64,000 bases of DNA from Haloarcula limicola (GTDB lineage Archaea; Halobacteriota; Halobacteria; Halobacteriales; Haloarculaceae). Both the position numbers and the translations under genes were made by a program. Shown in pieces: positions 8,798 through 17,671 of the stretch (position 1 is its first letter; the number at the start of each line of letters is the position of its first letter). Location: positions 1 through 64,000 of the forward strand of contig NZ_WRXM01000005.1 in the NCBI RefSeq assembly GCF_010119205.1, in the 5' to 3' direction. The notes beneath the pieces are model-generated. The model was not told the DNA's origin. It made no database searches and saw nothing but the letters and a program-made list of their open reading frames with translations.

Positions 8798-9580
8798 CTA
8801 TCCGTCAATAGTCCTATAGTCGTGGTACTGATTCTGGACTTCGATTTCATTCTTGGCGTATCTGAGGACGTCCAACAGATTTGCCATATATTTAGTAGTG
8901 AATCGATCCCGAGGACCGGTAATTCCGAATGAAACCAGAACGTCTTGTTCCTCGTCGAATATCGGGACTGCAATTCCACGAACGCCGCGCAGATGTTCCT
9001 CGTCATCGATGGCGTACCCCTGCTCCCGAATCTGTTCGAGTTCAGTCTCGAGCGCTTGGGGCGAATCCAATGTGTTATCGGTTCCTACGGGGAGACCGGA
9101 GTTCTCGATTATCCTGTCTCGTTTTTCCGGCGGCAGATTTGCGAGAATGGCCTTACCGAGTGACGTCCAGTGCATATGCGTGTGATTACCGATCGGGATT
9201 TCGTCCCCGGCTGCTTTTTGTCCAGAACTCCGGTATACGATAACACGACGCCCGTGCTCTTCGAGTCCGACGCCAGCGATTTCGCCGGTCTTGCGGCTAA
9301 TTTCCTCAACTTTGTTTTGGAGTAGCTGGCTGGCGTCCAGTTGCTGACGAACACTACCGCCGTGTTCGAGAAATCGGAACGACCGTCGATATTCGGTTGC
9401 CTCTTTCACGACGTACCCCCGCTCGATGAGCGTATTGAGGTGAATATAGAGTGTACTGGTCGGCACCTCCACATGAGTGGCGAGTTCGGAGAGGGTGATC
9501 GGTTCAAGTCCGCTCAGCGCGGACAGAATATCTAACGTCGTTTCGACTGAATTGATAGTTTTGTTCGCTTGGTCAGGCAT
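8798..9580 (-). CDS. IclR-family transcriptional regulator
   Basis: A 260-residue regulator: N-terminal winged helix-turn-helix (about residues 10-70, TINSVETTLDILSAL then LATHVEVPTSTLYIHLNTL) and a C-terminal GAF-like effector-binding domain containing HMHWTSLGKAILA and the EEHLRGVRGIAVPIFD signature. IclR proteins sense small catabolic intermediates and control adjacent operons. I choose ATG 9580 because the helix-turn-helix then begins at the usual distance; the frame stays open upstream to 9643 but crosses the probable promoter. It is divergent from the ABC/catabolic operon at 10109, its likely target. A palindrome at 9601-9618 overlaps where its TATA box should be, which suggests autoregulation. 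Confidence 0.9.
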   Translation of the reverse strand: MPDQANKTINSVETTLDILSALSGLEPITLSELATHVEVPTSTLYIHLNTLIERGYVVKEATEYRRSFRFLEHGGSVRQQLDASQLLQNKVEEISRKTGEIAGVGLEEHGRRVIVYRSSGQKAAGDEIPIGNHTHMHWTSLGKAILANLPPEKRDRIIENSGLPVGTDNTLDSPQALETELEQIREQGYAIDDEEHLRGVRGIAVPIFDEEQDVLVSFGITGPRDRFTTKYMANLLDVLRYAKNEIEVQNQYHDYRTIDG

Positions 9581-9600
9581 GTCACACGATAATTCGTCCC

Positions 9601-9618
9601 GGGTAAAAAATTTTACCC
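9601..9618. promoter_or_regulatory. Palindromic operator overlapping the iclR promoter
   Basis: GGGTAAAA-AA-TTTTACCC is an exact inverted repeat with 8-base arms and a 2-base centre. Its AT-rich middle lies 21-38 bases before the regulator's ATG, where the TATA box of a leaderless gene belongs. Binding there would block the promoter. I found no second copy before the divergent operon. Confidence 0.5.
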
Positions 9619-10068
9619 AAGGCTGCAAAATGTTTCCAACCATATTGAAAAGCCGCCTCTTCTCCTCGACTACTTATGGAGTAATATATGTACGTTTGTT
9701 ATTTTTTGGGGCGAGCGTAGCTTCGGTTCGTGATAATCGTCAACACGAATCAACCAATCTGCGTCGTGGGGAGCAATATGCGGATCTCAAGGTCTCTCAG
9801 ACCCGATAATAATCCTCGTTCACTGGGCAGTGAAAACAAATTCTCTTTCAACTGTGTTAAGAGATACTACCGACGCCGTCCCTTTGGACCGCTCCGATTG
9901 TGTCGTCGGTATTCTCGGGCTTAGAGGCCATCTGATGCTATAATTGGCCGTGCTGTTTAGAAGGCGGTCAAATGAATCCCAACACGTCTACTCGACTTGC
10001 GGTAGTTCTAGCGGCATATTACGTCCGTTTCAACGTGAGTGTCTATCCGACCATTGTCAAGACTACCA
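9619..10068. other. Divergent intergenic region, no gene seen
   Basis: Between the IclR regulator and the ABC operon lie about 500 bases of lower-GC DNA. Short frames are present on both strands but none has haloarchaeal protein composition. It probably carries regulatory sequence for both directions. Confidence 0.5.
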
Positions 10069-10071
10069 ACA

Positions 10072-10078
10072 TTTATTA
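10072..10078 (+). promoter_or_regulatory. TATA element for the ABC transporter operon
   Basis: TTTATTA lies 31-37 bases before ATG 10109, placing the transcript start near 10100. This argues against the in-frame ATG at 10085 and the longer frame from 9944, and supports 10109 as the start of the ATPase gene. Confidence 0.5.
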
Positions 10079-10108
10079 TGCGCGATGGCGAGTCTTCCCA
10101 TACTCGAT

Positions 10109-11206
10109 ATGAGTGAAGTTACACTGTCGAACGTGACCAAGGTATACGAGGACGACGTCCTCGCCGTCGAAGAACTCTCCTTAGCCGTGGGAGACGGGGA
10201 GTTCGTCGTCGTAGTCGGTCCGTCAGGCTGTGGAAAATCAACCACGCTTCGGATGGTTGCTGGACTGGAAACGGTTACTGACGGCGAGATCTCCATCGGT
10301 GACGAAGTCGTCAACGACGTTCGTCCCCAGGATAGGGATATCGCGATGGTATTCCAGAACTACGCGTTATACCCGCATATGACTGTGCGTGAGAATATGT
10401 CCTTTGGACTGCGTCTCTCGGAGGAGTTCGAAGACCAGATCGATCAGCGCGTCGAGGAGGCGGCCAAAATGCTGGAGATATCGGACCTCATGGACGATCT
10501 CCCGAAACAGCTGTCCGGTGGCCAGCAACAACGCGTGGCGCTGGGGCGAGCCATCGTCCGCGACCCGGAGGTGTTCCTCATGGACGAGCCGCTGTCGAAC
10601 CTCGATGCGAAACTCAGGACGCAGATGCGGACCGAGATCCAGCGGATCCAAGAGGAACTCGGCATCACGACCGTCTACGTCACCCACGATCAGACAGAGG
10701 CCATGACGATGGCGGACCGAATCGTCATCCTGAACGACGGCAGATTACAACAGGTCGACCCGCCCGAGCAGTGTTACGACGAGCCGAACAACGAGTTCGT
10801 TGCGGGATTCATCGGGTCACCGTCGATGAATTTCTTCGAGGTTACTGCGACGAACACCGCCGATGGCGTCAGATTCGAATCGGCCACTTCTACGTTTACT
10901 CTCGATATCAATGTCCCAGACGGCGAGTACACACTCGGTGTACGGCCGGAAGACTTCGTCGTAGAGGACGAGGGAGGATACATCGAGACGATCGTCGACG
11001 TGGTCGAACCGATGGGGTCGGACAATTTCCTGAACTTGCGGACTGTAGACGAATCACAGGAGGTCGTGGCCCGCGTCGATAGCGAGTATAGCCCGGAACG
11101 GGACGATCGAATCACGCTCGGGTTCGACGAGAGCGATATTCACCTGTTCGATACCGATGGGCAGCGAGTCGCAATCAACGACCTACAGCGGACGGAGTCT
11201 ACGTAA
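10109..11206 (+). CDS. Sugar-type ABC transporter ATP-binding protein (MalK/UgpC-like)
   Basis: A 365-residue ATPase that would power import with the binding protein and two permeases at 12069-15216. Seen: Walker A GPSGCGKST, signature LSGGQQQR, Walker B VFLMDEPLSNLD, the switch His in VYVTHDQTEAMT, and a C-terminal regulatory OB/TOBE domain containing LGVRPEDF, typical of the CUT1 (MalK) subfamily. The start fits both the family N-terminus (SEVTLSNVTKVY) and the TATA position. The creatininase-family gene begins 1 base after its stop, so they are co-transcribed. Confidence 0.93.
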   Translation: MSEVTLSNVTKVYEDDVLAVEELSLAVGDGEFVVVVGPSGCGKSTTLRMVAGLETVTDGEISIGDEVVNDVRPQDRDIAMVFQNYALYPHMTVRENMSFGLRLSEEFEDQIDQRVEEAAKMLEISDLMDDLPKQLSGGQQQRVALGRAIVRDPEVFLMDEPLSNLDAKLRTQMRTEIQRIQEELGITTVYVTHDQTEAMTMADRIVILNDGRLQQVDPPEQCYDEPNNEFVAGFIGSPSMNFFEVTATNTADGVRFESATSTFTLDINVPDGEYTLGVRPEDFVVEDEGGYIETIVDVVEPMGSDNFLNLRTVDESQEVVARVDSEYSPERDDRITLGFDESDIHLFDTDGQRVAINDLQRTEST

Positions 11207-11207
11207 G

Positions 11208-12008
11208 ATGCTATACGACGCTATCGGCCAACGTAGTAACGAGTGGGCTGGCATGTCCGCCAGTCAAATCCAAGCAGTCGGCGCCCGACCGGGGTCTGTA
11301 CTGGTGATTCCAATCGGTAGTGTGGAGCAGCATGGCGACCACTTGCCGGTCATTACTGACACACTTCTCGCAGAAGCGATGGTCGACGCCGCGTTCGACC
11401 ATCTCGACGACGAGCCGGTCGTCGTTACGCCGCCCGTCTGGAGCGGTTACTCTCCACACCACCTTTCGCTTGGAGGGACGCTGTCACTGGAGTTCGCACA
11501 CATGCGCGCTATCCTCGAAGACATCGCGCACACCGGTATCGAAAACGAATTTGACGCCGTTTTGTTCGTCAATGGCCACGGTGGCAATGGCCCCCTCGTC
11601 GATGCCGTCGTCAGTACCGTCGGGGTCGAAACCGACGCGGAGGTGCTCGGAACGACGTACTTTGAACTGGTACCGGAGCTGATCGAAGAGATACGAACGA
11701 CCGAAACCGGGGGAATGGCACACGGTGGTGAGTTCGAAACGTCGCTCATGCTCGCTCTCCGGCCGGATCTCGTGGGCGAACCCGATACGCGAGATGGCGA
11801 ATTACTGGACGAACACTACCCGTGGGGCGGCCAGGATCTCCTTGACGGCGGCTCCGTCTCCGTGTATCGACCGTTCGAAGCCTATTCCGACTCGGGAGCT
11901 ATCGGTGCCCCTGAACAGGCCAGCGCCGAAACCGGGGAGCAGCTCCGCTCGTTCATCGGAGAGGAACTTGCGTCCCTGCTAGTCGCGATTCATGAACACA
12001 ACGTGTGA
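11208..12008 (+). CDS. Creatininase-family amidohydrolase
   Basis: A 266-residue protein of the creatininase superfamily. Metal-site motifs visible: IGSVEQHGDHLPVITDT near residues 30-46 (Glu, His, Asp) and FVNGHGGNGP near residue 120, with a further MAHGGEFETSLM segment. Members hydrolyse cyclic amides or formamides: creatininase, the archaeal ArfB deformylase, MftE. Inserted between the ATPase and the binding-protein genes of a sugar-type ABC operon, it more likely acts on the imported substrate, perhaps a lactam or amide. The substrate is unknown. ATG 11208 lies just after the ATPase stop. Confidence 0.85.
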   Translation: MLYDAIGQRSNEWAGMSASQIQAVGARPGSVLVIPIGSVEQHGDHLPVITDTLLAEAMVDAAFDHLDDEPVVVTPPVWSGYSPHHLSLGGTLSLEFAHMRAILEDIAHTGIENEFDAVLFVNGHGGNGPLVDAVVSTVGVETDAEVLGTTYFELVPELIEEIRTTETGGMAHGGEFETSLMLALRPDLVGEPDTRDGELLDEHYPWGGQDLLDGGSVSVYRPFEAYSDSGAIGAPEQASAETGEQLRSFIGEELASLLVAIHEHNV

Positions 12009-12021
12009 ACCGTGAGTTCAC
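12005..12021. promoter_or_regulatory. Inverted repeat before the binding-protein gene
   Basis: GTGAAC-CGTGA-GTTCAC overlaps the stop codon of the creatininase-family gene and lies just upstream of the TATA-like element at 12038. It could be an operator for the internal promoter or a weak RNA hairpin. Confidence 0.3.
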
Positions 12022-12037
12022 GACACTAACACAAACA

Positions 12038-12048
12038 ATTATGTATAT
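12038..12048 (+). promoter_or_regulatory. Internal TATA element before the binding-protein gene
   Basis: An ATTATGTATAT-like stretch lies 21-31 bases before ATG 12069. An internal promoter would allow the binding protein to be made in excess over the ATPase, as is common for ABC importers. Confidence 0.4.
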
Positions 12049-12068
12049 GGAGCTAAGTCAATCATACG

Positions 12069-13436
12069 ATGCAGCCGAGTGATATGCCCGACTCTGGTCA
12101 GGACAGCATCGACCGTAGACAGCTACTGCAGGCCCTGAGTGCTGGCGGTGCCATCGCTATCGCTGGCTGTAGCGGCGACGGTGGTGGTGATGGCGGTGAC
12201 GGAAACGGTAGCAGTGGTGGCGGCGGCGGTCAGCAGACCATCCAGTTCCTCACGATGGGCGTCGGCGACAACATCAAGAGCTTCTTCCAAGAGAACAATA
12301 AGAAATTCGAAGAGGAACACGACGTCAACGTCGAGTTCACGAGCGTCACTTGGGATAACGCCAAGACAACGGTCAACAACCGAGTCGATGGCAACAAAGC
12401 CCCTGACGTCGCTCGGTGGCCCGCGCGATGGATTCCGCAGTTAGTGGGGAAGGACGCGCTCGTGTCCTTAGACGATCTGATGCAGGGGGAATTCCTCGAC
12501 AAGTTCCCCGAAGGCGTTGCTAACGGGACTCGATATCAAGACCACTTCTACGGCGTCCCGTGGGCGGCCTCGAACAAGTGTCTGTACTACAACAAGGACA
12601 TCTTCGAGCAGGCCGGCCTCGATCCGGAAAACCCCTCGCTTGACTCCTGGCAGGAGATGTTGGCGGCCGCAAAGCAAATCAAGAACTCGGATAGCGTCTC
12701 CAAGCCCGCCCTCGGACTCGCGGGAGCGGACGCCATCGAAACCGGCTCGCAGTACTATCACTACCACTGGTCCTACGGTGCGGACCTGGTCAGCGACCAG
12801 GGGGACAATGCGGTTTCGATGAAACCGGTCGTCAATACGCCCGAAGCCGTGGATGCGTTATCGTTCTACACCGACCTCGCAAACGAGCACCAAGTGACCC
12901 AGTCCTCGCCACTGTCCTCAACCCGTCAAGACATCCGTCAGCTATTCGAGGCCGGTGAACTCGGGATGGTCATCGGACACGTCTATACGGGGCTGAATAT
13001 CGAGAGTGCCAAAGAGAAGGGGGAAGTCGACTTCGATTACGGCATCGTGCAGGTTCCCAAGGGACCCGCCGCTCGATACAGCCTCTACACCATCGACACG
13101 CTGGCCGTGTTCAGCCAGAGCGAAGTGCAGGACTTAGCGTATGACTTCATCGACTTCTATTACGACGAGGAACGTCGCTTCCAGTACTCGAAGCAGAAAG
13201 GCTTCCTCCCGGTGACGAAAGACGTCCTGGAACGCGATTACTTCACGGAGTCGAAAAACTGGGCACCCTTCGTCAAGGCGAGTGAGTACGCCCGCGCTCG
13301 GCCGAAGCTCAAGCAGTTCAATCAGTTCAACAGTCGGATGGTCCAGGCGATCCAAGAGGCGCTGGCCGAACAGAAACAGCCCAAACAGGCACTCGACGAC
13401 GCACAGAGTGACCTGAAAGAGCTCATGAGTAACTAA
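12069..13436 (+). CDS. Extracellular solute-binding lipoprotein of a sugar-type ABC importer
   Basis: A 455-residue family 1 (MalE/UgpB-like) solute-binding protein, exported and anchored outside the membrane. Seen: a Tat motif DRRQLLQ at residues 16-22, a hydrophobic stretch, then lipobox AIAGC near residues 30-34 followed by a Gly/Asp/Ser-rich linker. The mature part has the two-lobe binding-protein pattern (GVPWAASNKCLYYNKDIFEQAG, ELGMVIGHVYTGL). It binds the ligand for the permeases encoded next; the permease gene starts on the last base of its stop codon. An ATG at 12084 is a possible alternative start. The ligand is not deducible, although CUT1-type partners suggest an oligosaccharide, sugar derivative or polyol. 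Confidence 0.92.
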   Translation: MQPSDMPDSGQDSIDRRQLLQALSAGGAIAIAGCSGDGGGDGGDGNGSSGGGGGQQTIQFLTMGVGDNIKSFFQENNKKFEEEHDVNVEFTSVTWDNAKTTVNNRVDGNKAPDVARWPARWIPQLVGKDALVSLDDLMQGEFLDKFPEGVANGTRYQDHFYGVPWAASNKCLYYNKDIFEQAGLDPENPSLDSWQEMLAAAKQIKNSDSVSKPALGLAGADAIETGSQYYHYHWSYGADLVSDQGDNAVSMKPVVNTPEAVDALSFYTDLANEHQVTQSSPLSSTRQDIRQLFEAGELGMVIGHVYTGLNIESAKEKGEVDFDYGIVQVPKGPAARYSLYTIDTLAVFSQSEVQDLAYDFIDFYYDEERRFQYSKQKGFLPVTKDVLERDYFTESKNWAPFVKASEYARARPKLKQFNQFNSRMVQAIQEALAEQKQPKQALDDAQSDLKELMSN

Positions 13437-14374
13437 TGGGAATTGCCGAACAATACACAGAAAATACGCCCGACTCGCGATACGAGCAGACTGTCGGCTA
13501 TCTTCGGCGGAACTACCGAGCGTACTTGCTGATCGCGCCAGCGGCGCTCTTCCTCCTCTCGGTGGTCGGGTATCCGATCTTCGAGACGTTCCGACTATCG
13601 CTGTATCGAGCGCCCGAATCCGCTACGACGGAGACCTTCATCGGGTTCCAGCATTACACCACTATACTCAACAGCCAGATATTCTACCAGCTGGTCTGGC
13701 AAACCGGCCGCTGGGTAGTCGTCTCCGTCTTCCTGAAGACCACCCTCGGGCTACTCATCGCACTCCACCTCAAGGGTGACATTAAAGGTCGGAAGTTCTT
13801 CCGGACGGGGTTCCTCATCCCGTGGGGCATTCCCTATGCTATCTCGGCCGTGGTCTTCCGATGGATGGAACACCCGCAGTACGGTTATATCAACGCGATC
13901 CTCCTGAAACTCGGCGTGATAGAACAGGGGATCGGTATCCTCGGTAATCCCCAGACTGCGTGGCTTGGCGTTGTCGTCGCCGATGCCTGGATCGGGACGC
14001 CGTTTATGGCCATCATCATCCTTGCGGGCCTCCAGTCCATCCCCGACCAGCTCTACGAAGCCGCTGCCGTCGACGGTGCCGAAAAGTGGCATCAGTTCCG
14101 GTATGTCACGCTCCCCCAGCTGAAGAGCGTGCTGCTCATCGCGACGCTGCTGTCGACTATCTGGACGTTCGTCAGCTTCGACGTCATCTGGACGATGACC
14201 GGCGGCGGCCCGATAAACAGCACGGCGACGCTGGTCATCTGGATCTTCGAGACAGCCTTCGCTCAAGGCAATCTCGGTCTCGGTGCGGCCTACAGCGTCA
14301 TCGGCTTCGCCATCCTGGGAGTGTTTGCAGTCGTCTACCTGCGCGTCTACACAAGCGGAGGTGAAGAGCTATGA
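13436..14374 (+). CDS. Sugar-type ABC transporter permease (MalF-like)
   Basis: A 312-residue membrane protein with about six helices. The EAA loop reads YEAAAVDGAEKWHQFRYVTLP near residues 205-225, the site that docks on the ATPase. It pairs with the second permease, which starts 4 bases before its stop (ATGA overlap). The N-terminus up to residue 25 is cytoplasmic; the first helix is AYLLIAPAALFLLSVVGY. Confidence 0.92.
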   Translation: MGIAEQYTENTPDSRYEQTVGYLRRNYRAYLLIAPAALFLLSVVGYPIFETFRLSLYRAPESATTETFIGFQHYTTILNSQIFYQLVWQTGRWVVVSVFLKTTLGLLIALHLKGDIKGRKFFRTGFLIPWGIPYAISAVVFRWMEHPQYGYINAILLKLGVIEQGIGILGNPQTAWLGVVVADAWIGTPFMAIIILAGLQSIPDQLYEAAAVDGAEKWHQFRYVTLPQLKSVLLIATLLSTIWTFVSFDVIWTMTGGGPINSTATLVIWIFETAFAQGNLGLGAAYSVIGFAILGVFAVVYLRVYTSGGEEL

Positions 14375-15216
14375 CGATGGCTGGACACGACCGGAGCGGC
14401 CTCCGCAAGGTTCGCATCTACGGGGTCCTCATAGCGTTGCTGGGGATCATGATGTTCCCGTTCTATACGATGTTCACCAGCACGATCAAGCCCTCGCAGG
14501 AGATGTTCAACTCGCCGGCGACGCTGTTCCCGCAAAATCCGACCTTCGAGGCGTACTTCCAGGTCTGGACGCAGACGGACGTCTTGCTCTGGATCGGGAA
14601 CAGCTTCCTCATCTCCCTGGGAACAGTAGCGCTGACGCTGCTGCTCGCTATCCCCGCCGGCTACTCGTGTGCCCGTAACGACTTCGTCGGGAAGCGGACG
14701 TTCCTCTTGGCGGTCCTGGTCGTTCAGATGTTCGCCCCGGTCGTCCTCATCGTCGGTCTGTTCGACGTTATCGTCCAACTGAACTTCTACAACACCTATT
14801 TCGCCGTCATCATCCCGGCCGCGGCGTTTACGCTACCGTTCAACGTCTGGATGCTGTATGGCTACTTCAAGACGATCCCGATCGAACTGGAGGAGTCGGC
14901 CCGCATCGACGGCGCCAGCCAGTTCCAGATCCTCACGAAGATCGTCCTGCCGCTGACCAAACCCGCGCTCGTCGCTAGCATCACGTACACGTTCCTCTAT
15001 GCGTGGAATCGGCTGCTGTTCGTCCTTACGTTCCTGACCGATAGCAGCAAATACAACGTCCCGCGCGGCGTCTTCTCGATGGTCGGCGCGCTCCAAACAG
15101 ACTGGCGGATGATGCTGACGGTGTCGGTGATCGGCATCATTCCGCTCCTGATCCTATTCGCCTTCCTCGAGGAGTACATCGTCTCCGGGATGACGGCTGG
15201 CGCGGTCAAGGAGTAG
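14371..15216 (+). CDS. Sugar-type ABC transporter permease (MalG-like)
   Basis: A 281-residue permease with about six helices and the EAA loop LEESARIDGASQFQILTKIVLP near residues 170-191. Translationally coupled to the MalF-like gene by an ATGA overlap. It completes an importer consisting of the ATPase at 10109, the binding protein at 12069 and two permeases. A new promoter follows, so the downstream enzymes may be separately transcribed. Confidence 0.92.
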   Translation: MTMAGHDRSGLRKVRIYGVLIALLGIMMFPFYTMFTSTIKPSQEMFNSPATLFPQNPTFEAYFQVWTQTDVLLWIGNSFLISLGTVALTLLLAIPAGYSCARNDFVGKRTFLLAVLVVQMFAPVVLIVGLFDVIVQLNFYNTYFAVIIPAAAFTLPFNVWMLYGYFKTIPIELEESARIDGASQFQILTKIVLPLTKPALVASITYTFLYAWNRLLFVLTFLTDSSKYNVPRGVFSMVGALQTDWRMMLTVSVIGIIPLLILFAFLEEYIVSGMTAGAVKE

Positions 15217-15225
15217 CCGCCTTCA

Positions 15226-15236
15226 CTTTTATTATC
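15226..15236 (+). promoter_or_regulatory. TATA element for the enzyme gene set at 15257
   Basis: CTTTTATTATC lies 21-31 bases before ATG 15257, a standard leaderless arrangement. It marks a second transcription unit inside the catabolic cluster. Confidence 0.55.
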
Positions 15237-15256
15237 GCTCCGGTGGAGGCCTATGC

Positions 15257-16405
15257 ATGGAGTTCGCTACGTGGATCTATCCATGGGACGTCCTCGAAGA
15301 GGGACCGGAAACGGTCGAAACACGCTTACAGGCGCTCGGCATCGGTGAAGTGAACCTGGCGACGAACTATCATACGGTTCAGGCGTTCACACCACATAAT
15401 CCTGAACGACGGACGATTTTCGCCCGCGCGAGTTCGTATTTCGATCCCGGGGAAGCGTACGGAGCGCTCGAACCGATTCCATACGAGGGAATGAACGGCG
15501 ACTGGGTAACGGAGATCGCCGAGGGGCTGTCGGAACTCGACTTGACGTCTTGGACCGTTGGCTGCCATAATTCCCGACTGGGGCTGAACAACCGGCAGTA
15601 CACGCTCGAATCAGCGTACGGCGACGACCTGGTGTTTGGCCTCTGTCCATCACGCCCGGCGGTCAGAACGTACCTCGCTGCTCTCGTCGAAGATATCGCT
15701 TCCCGAGAGGGGATCGGGCGGGTCGAACTGGAGACGTTCGATTACTTCTACGGGACCGGATTCGGCTGGCACCACCAGAAGATACACGCTCAGTTGGGCA
15801 CTCTGGGAGAGTTCCTCTTCGGCCTGTGTTTCTGTCCGCACTGTCAGTCGAATGCCTCGGACGCCGGTGTCGATGTCGATCAGGTTCGAGAGGCGGTCGT
15901 CGAGACACTCGACGAGATCATCAACGGGACTATTCCATACGATCGCTCGCCGGAGGAGTGGCTCGACAGTCACCCGGCTGTCGGTGCGTACGTGGACGTG
16001 CGTGAACAAACTCTCACATCGCTCTACGCTGAGCTGGCCACCGCCGCAAGTGAGACGCCACTTGGCTACTACGTGGGTGTCCCGGACCCGGGTCGAGAGT
16101 GGATGGTCGGTGCGGATCTCGACGAGCTATCGCGGTATGTCGACTACTACTGTCTCCCGGCCTACGAGTCCACCGCCGAAGACGTGATGGAACAGTACGG
16201 AATCGTCGACGATATCGCGGACGATGTCCCACTTCACGTCGGTCTCTTGCCCGGTCATCCGGCGGTCTCCGACGAAGCGACTGTCGTCGACATGGTCCAG
16301 CGACTCAGCGACGAAGACGTCCCGCGCGTGTCCTTCTACAATTACGGACTCTTGCCCGAATCCTCGCTGGAGTGGGTCGGCAACGCGATCGATGCAGTGG
16401 GGTAA
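15257..16405 (+). CDS. Putative TIM-barrel glycoside-hydrolase-like protein
   Basis: A 382-residue soluble protein of unknown function. The pattern of beta strands followed by acidic residues (RVELETFDYFYG near residue 160, TPLGYYVGVPDP near 270, VSFYNYGLLP near 355) is that of a TIM barrel, and FCFCPHCQSN near residues 193-202 is a Cys cluster that resembles those found in some uncharacterised hydrolase-like barrels, possibly binding metal. No signal peptide is visible, so it would act in the cytoplasm on an imported compound. A 47-base gap separates it from the enolase-superfamily gene. I infer hydrolysis or isomerisation of a sugar-like substrate; the family is not firmly recognised. Confidence 0.6.
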   Translation: MEFATWIYPWDVLEEGPETVETRLQALGIGEVNLATNYHTVQAFTPHNPERRTIFARASSYFDPGEAYGALEPIPYEGMNGDWVTEIAEGLSELDLTSWTVGCHNSRLGLNNRQYTLESAYGDDLVFGLCPSRPAVRTYLAALVEDIASREGIGRVELETFDYFYGTGFGWHHQKIHAQLGTLGEFLFGLCFCPHCQSNASDAGVDVDQVREAVVETLDEIINGTIPYDRSPEEWLDSHPAVGAYVDVREQTLTSLYAELATAASETPLGYYVGVPDPGREWMVGADLDELSRYVDYYCLPAYESTAEDVMEQYGIVDDIADDVPLHVGLLPGHPAVSDEATVVDMVQRLSDEDVPRVSFYNYGLLPESSLEWVGNAIDAVG

Positions 16406-16452
16406 TAACCGGAAGCGGTACTTTGATACTACTTCCCAGTTGAAGAAACTGT

Positions 16453-17622
16453 ATGGAGATAACTGACGTGACAGCGGTGACTGTAGATATGCCGCTGGTC
16501 GACTTAGATGAACGCCTCGGGATCGGCCCATATGTGACGAATCACGGTCGTCTGGAATCGATGGAACGTGTCCTCGTTCGCGTCGATACGGACGAGGGCG
16601 TCAGCGGCTGGGGCGAGATGCGCGTCTTCCTGTCACCGGCCGCAACCGAATCCATACTCGAGGACGGCGTCGGGCCGATGATCCAGGGCCAGTCTCCGTT
16701 CGAGATCGAGCGGCTCCGGCGACAGGTGTTCGTCGAGTACACGAACGTCGATATGTTCTTCTCGGCCGTCGAGACGGCCTGCTGGGATATCGTCGGTAAA
16801 ACGCTCGACCGACCGGTGTACGAGCTCCTCGGCGGGTGGACGGCACCGTCACAGGGCTCTCAGCAGCATCGGCAAGCGATCGACGGCGATAATCTGACAC
16901 CGGATCCCGTTCCAGTCGCGTTCTGTCTCGGCATCCTTCCGCTAGACGAATCACGTGTCAAGGCCAGAGAAGCCCTCGAAGCGGGCTTTGACGTCCTCAA
17001 AACCAAAGCGGGAGAGGACTGGCGAGAGGACGTCAAACGAATCAGCGCGATGCACGACGAAGTGGACGGACAGCTCGAGTTCCGGCTCGATCCGAACCAG
17101 GGCTGGACGCTCGACCAAGCGGTCCGTGTCGGTGCGATGCTCGAAGACGAGGGGATTTACCTCCAGTACATGGAACAGCCGATTCGGGTTGATGCACACC
17201 GGTCACTATCTCGGCTCCGGCAGCGGTTGCGACAGCCGATCGCACCCAACGAGGACACCTATATCTCGCACAATATCCAATCGCTCGTCGAAGCCGGTGC
17301 GATGGACGTCGGCGTCATCGATCTAACGCCGGCAGGCGGTATCAGCGGGCTCCGTCAGCAGGCGGCCGTCCTCGAAGATGCCGGTGTTCCGTTCACGCAT
17401 CACTGTGCGTTTGACCTCGGTATCCGAACGGCTGCGATCCTCCACGCGTTCACTGGGATTCCCGGATTCTCTCTGCCACCGGACTCGACGTACTACGGGT
17501 GGGAGGACGACATCATCGAGGCACCCTTCGAAGTCAGTGACGGGTGTCTCCCCGCCCCGCGTGGCCCCGGCCTCGGTATCTCAGTCGACGAAGATGCAGT
17601 CGAGGAGTATCGAATCTCGTGA
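16453..17622 (+). CDS. Enolase-superfamily (mandelate racemase/muconate-lactonising type) enzyme
   Basis: A 389-residue enolase-superfamily enzyme that abstracts a proton alpha to a carboxylate, with dehydration or racemisation the likely outcome. Seen: K183-x-K185 base motif in VLKTKAGEDW, metal ligands Asp213 (RLDPNQGW), Glu241 (YMEQPI) and Glu267/Asp268 (APNEDTY), and a His at 316-317 (PFTHHCAFD). These match the mandelate racemase layout, where sugar acid dehydratases are common. Beside a sugar-type importer, SDR and RidA, it probably dehydrates a sugar acid or amino-sugar acid. Confidence 0.87.
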   Translation: MEITDVTAVTVDMPLVDLDERLGIGPYVTNHGRLESMERVLVRVDTDEGVSGWGEMRVFLSPAATESILEDGVGPMIQGQSPFEIERLRRQVFVEYTNVDMFFSAVETACWDIVGKTLDRPVYELLGGWTAPSQGSQQHRQAIDGDNLTPDPVPVAFCLGILPLDESRVKAREALEAGFDVLKTKAGEDWREDVKRISAMHDEVDGQLEFRLDPNQGWTLDQAVRVGAMLEDEGIYLQYMEQPIRVDAHRSLSRLRQRLRQPIAPNEDTYISHNIQSLVEAGAMDVGVIDLTPAGGISGLRQQAAVLEDAGVPFTHHCAFDLGIRTAAILHAFTGIPGFSLPPDSTYYGWEDDIIEAPFEVSDGCLPAPRGPGLGISVDEDAVEEYRIS

Positions 17623-17671
17623 CCCGACAAGAAAAAAGTTCAAGGGGGACGACTCCGTGGGTGAAACCGAC

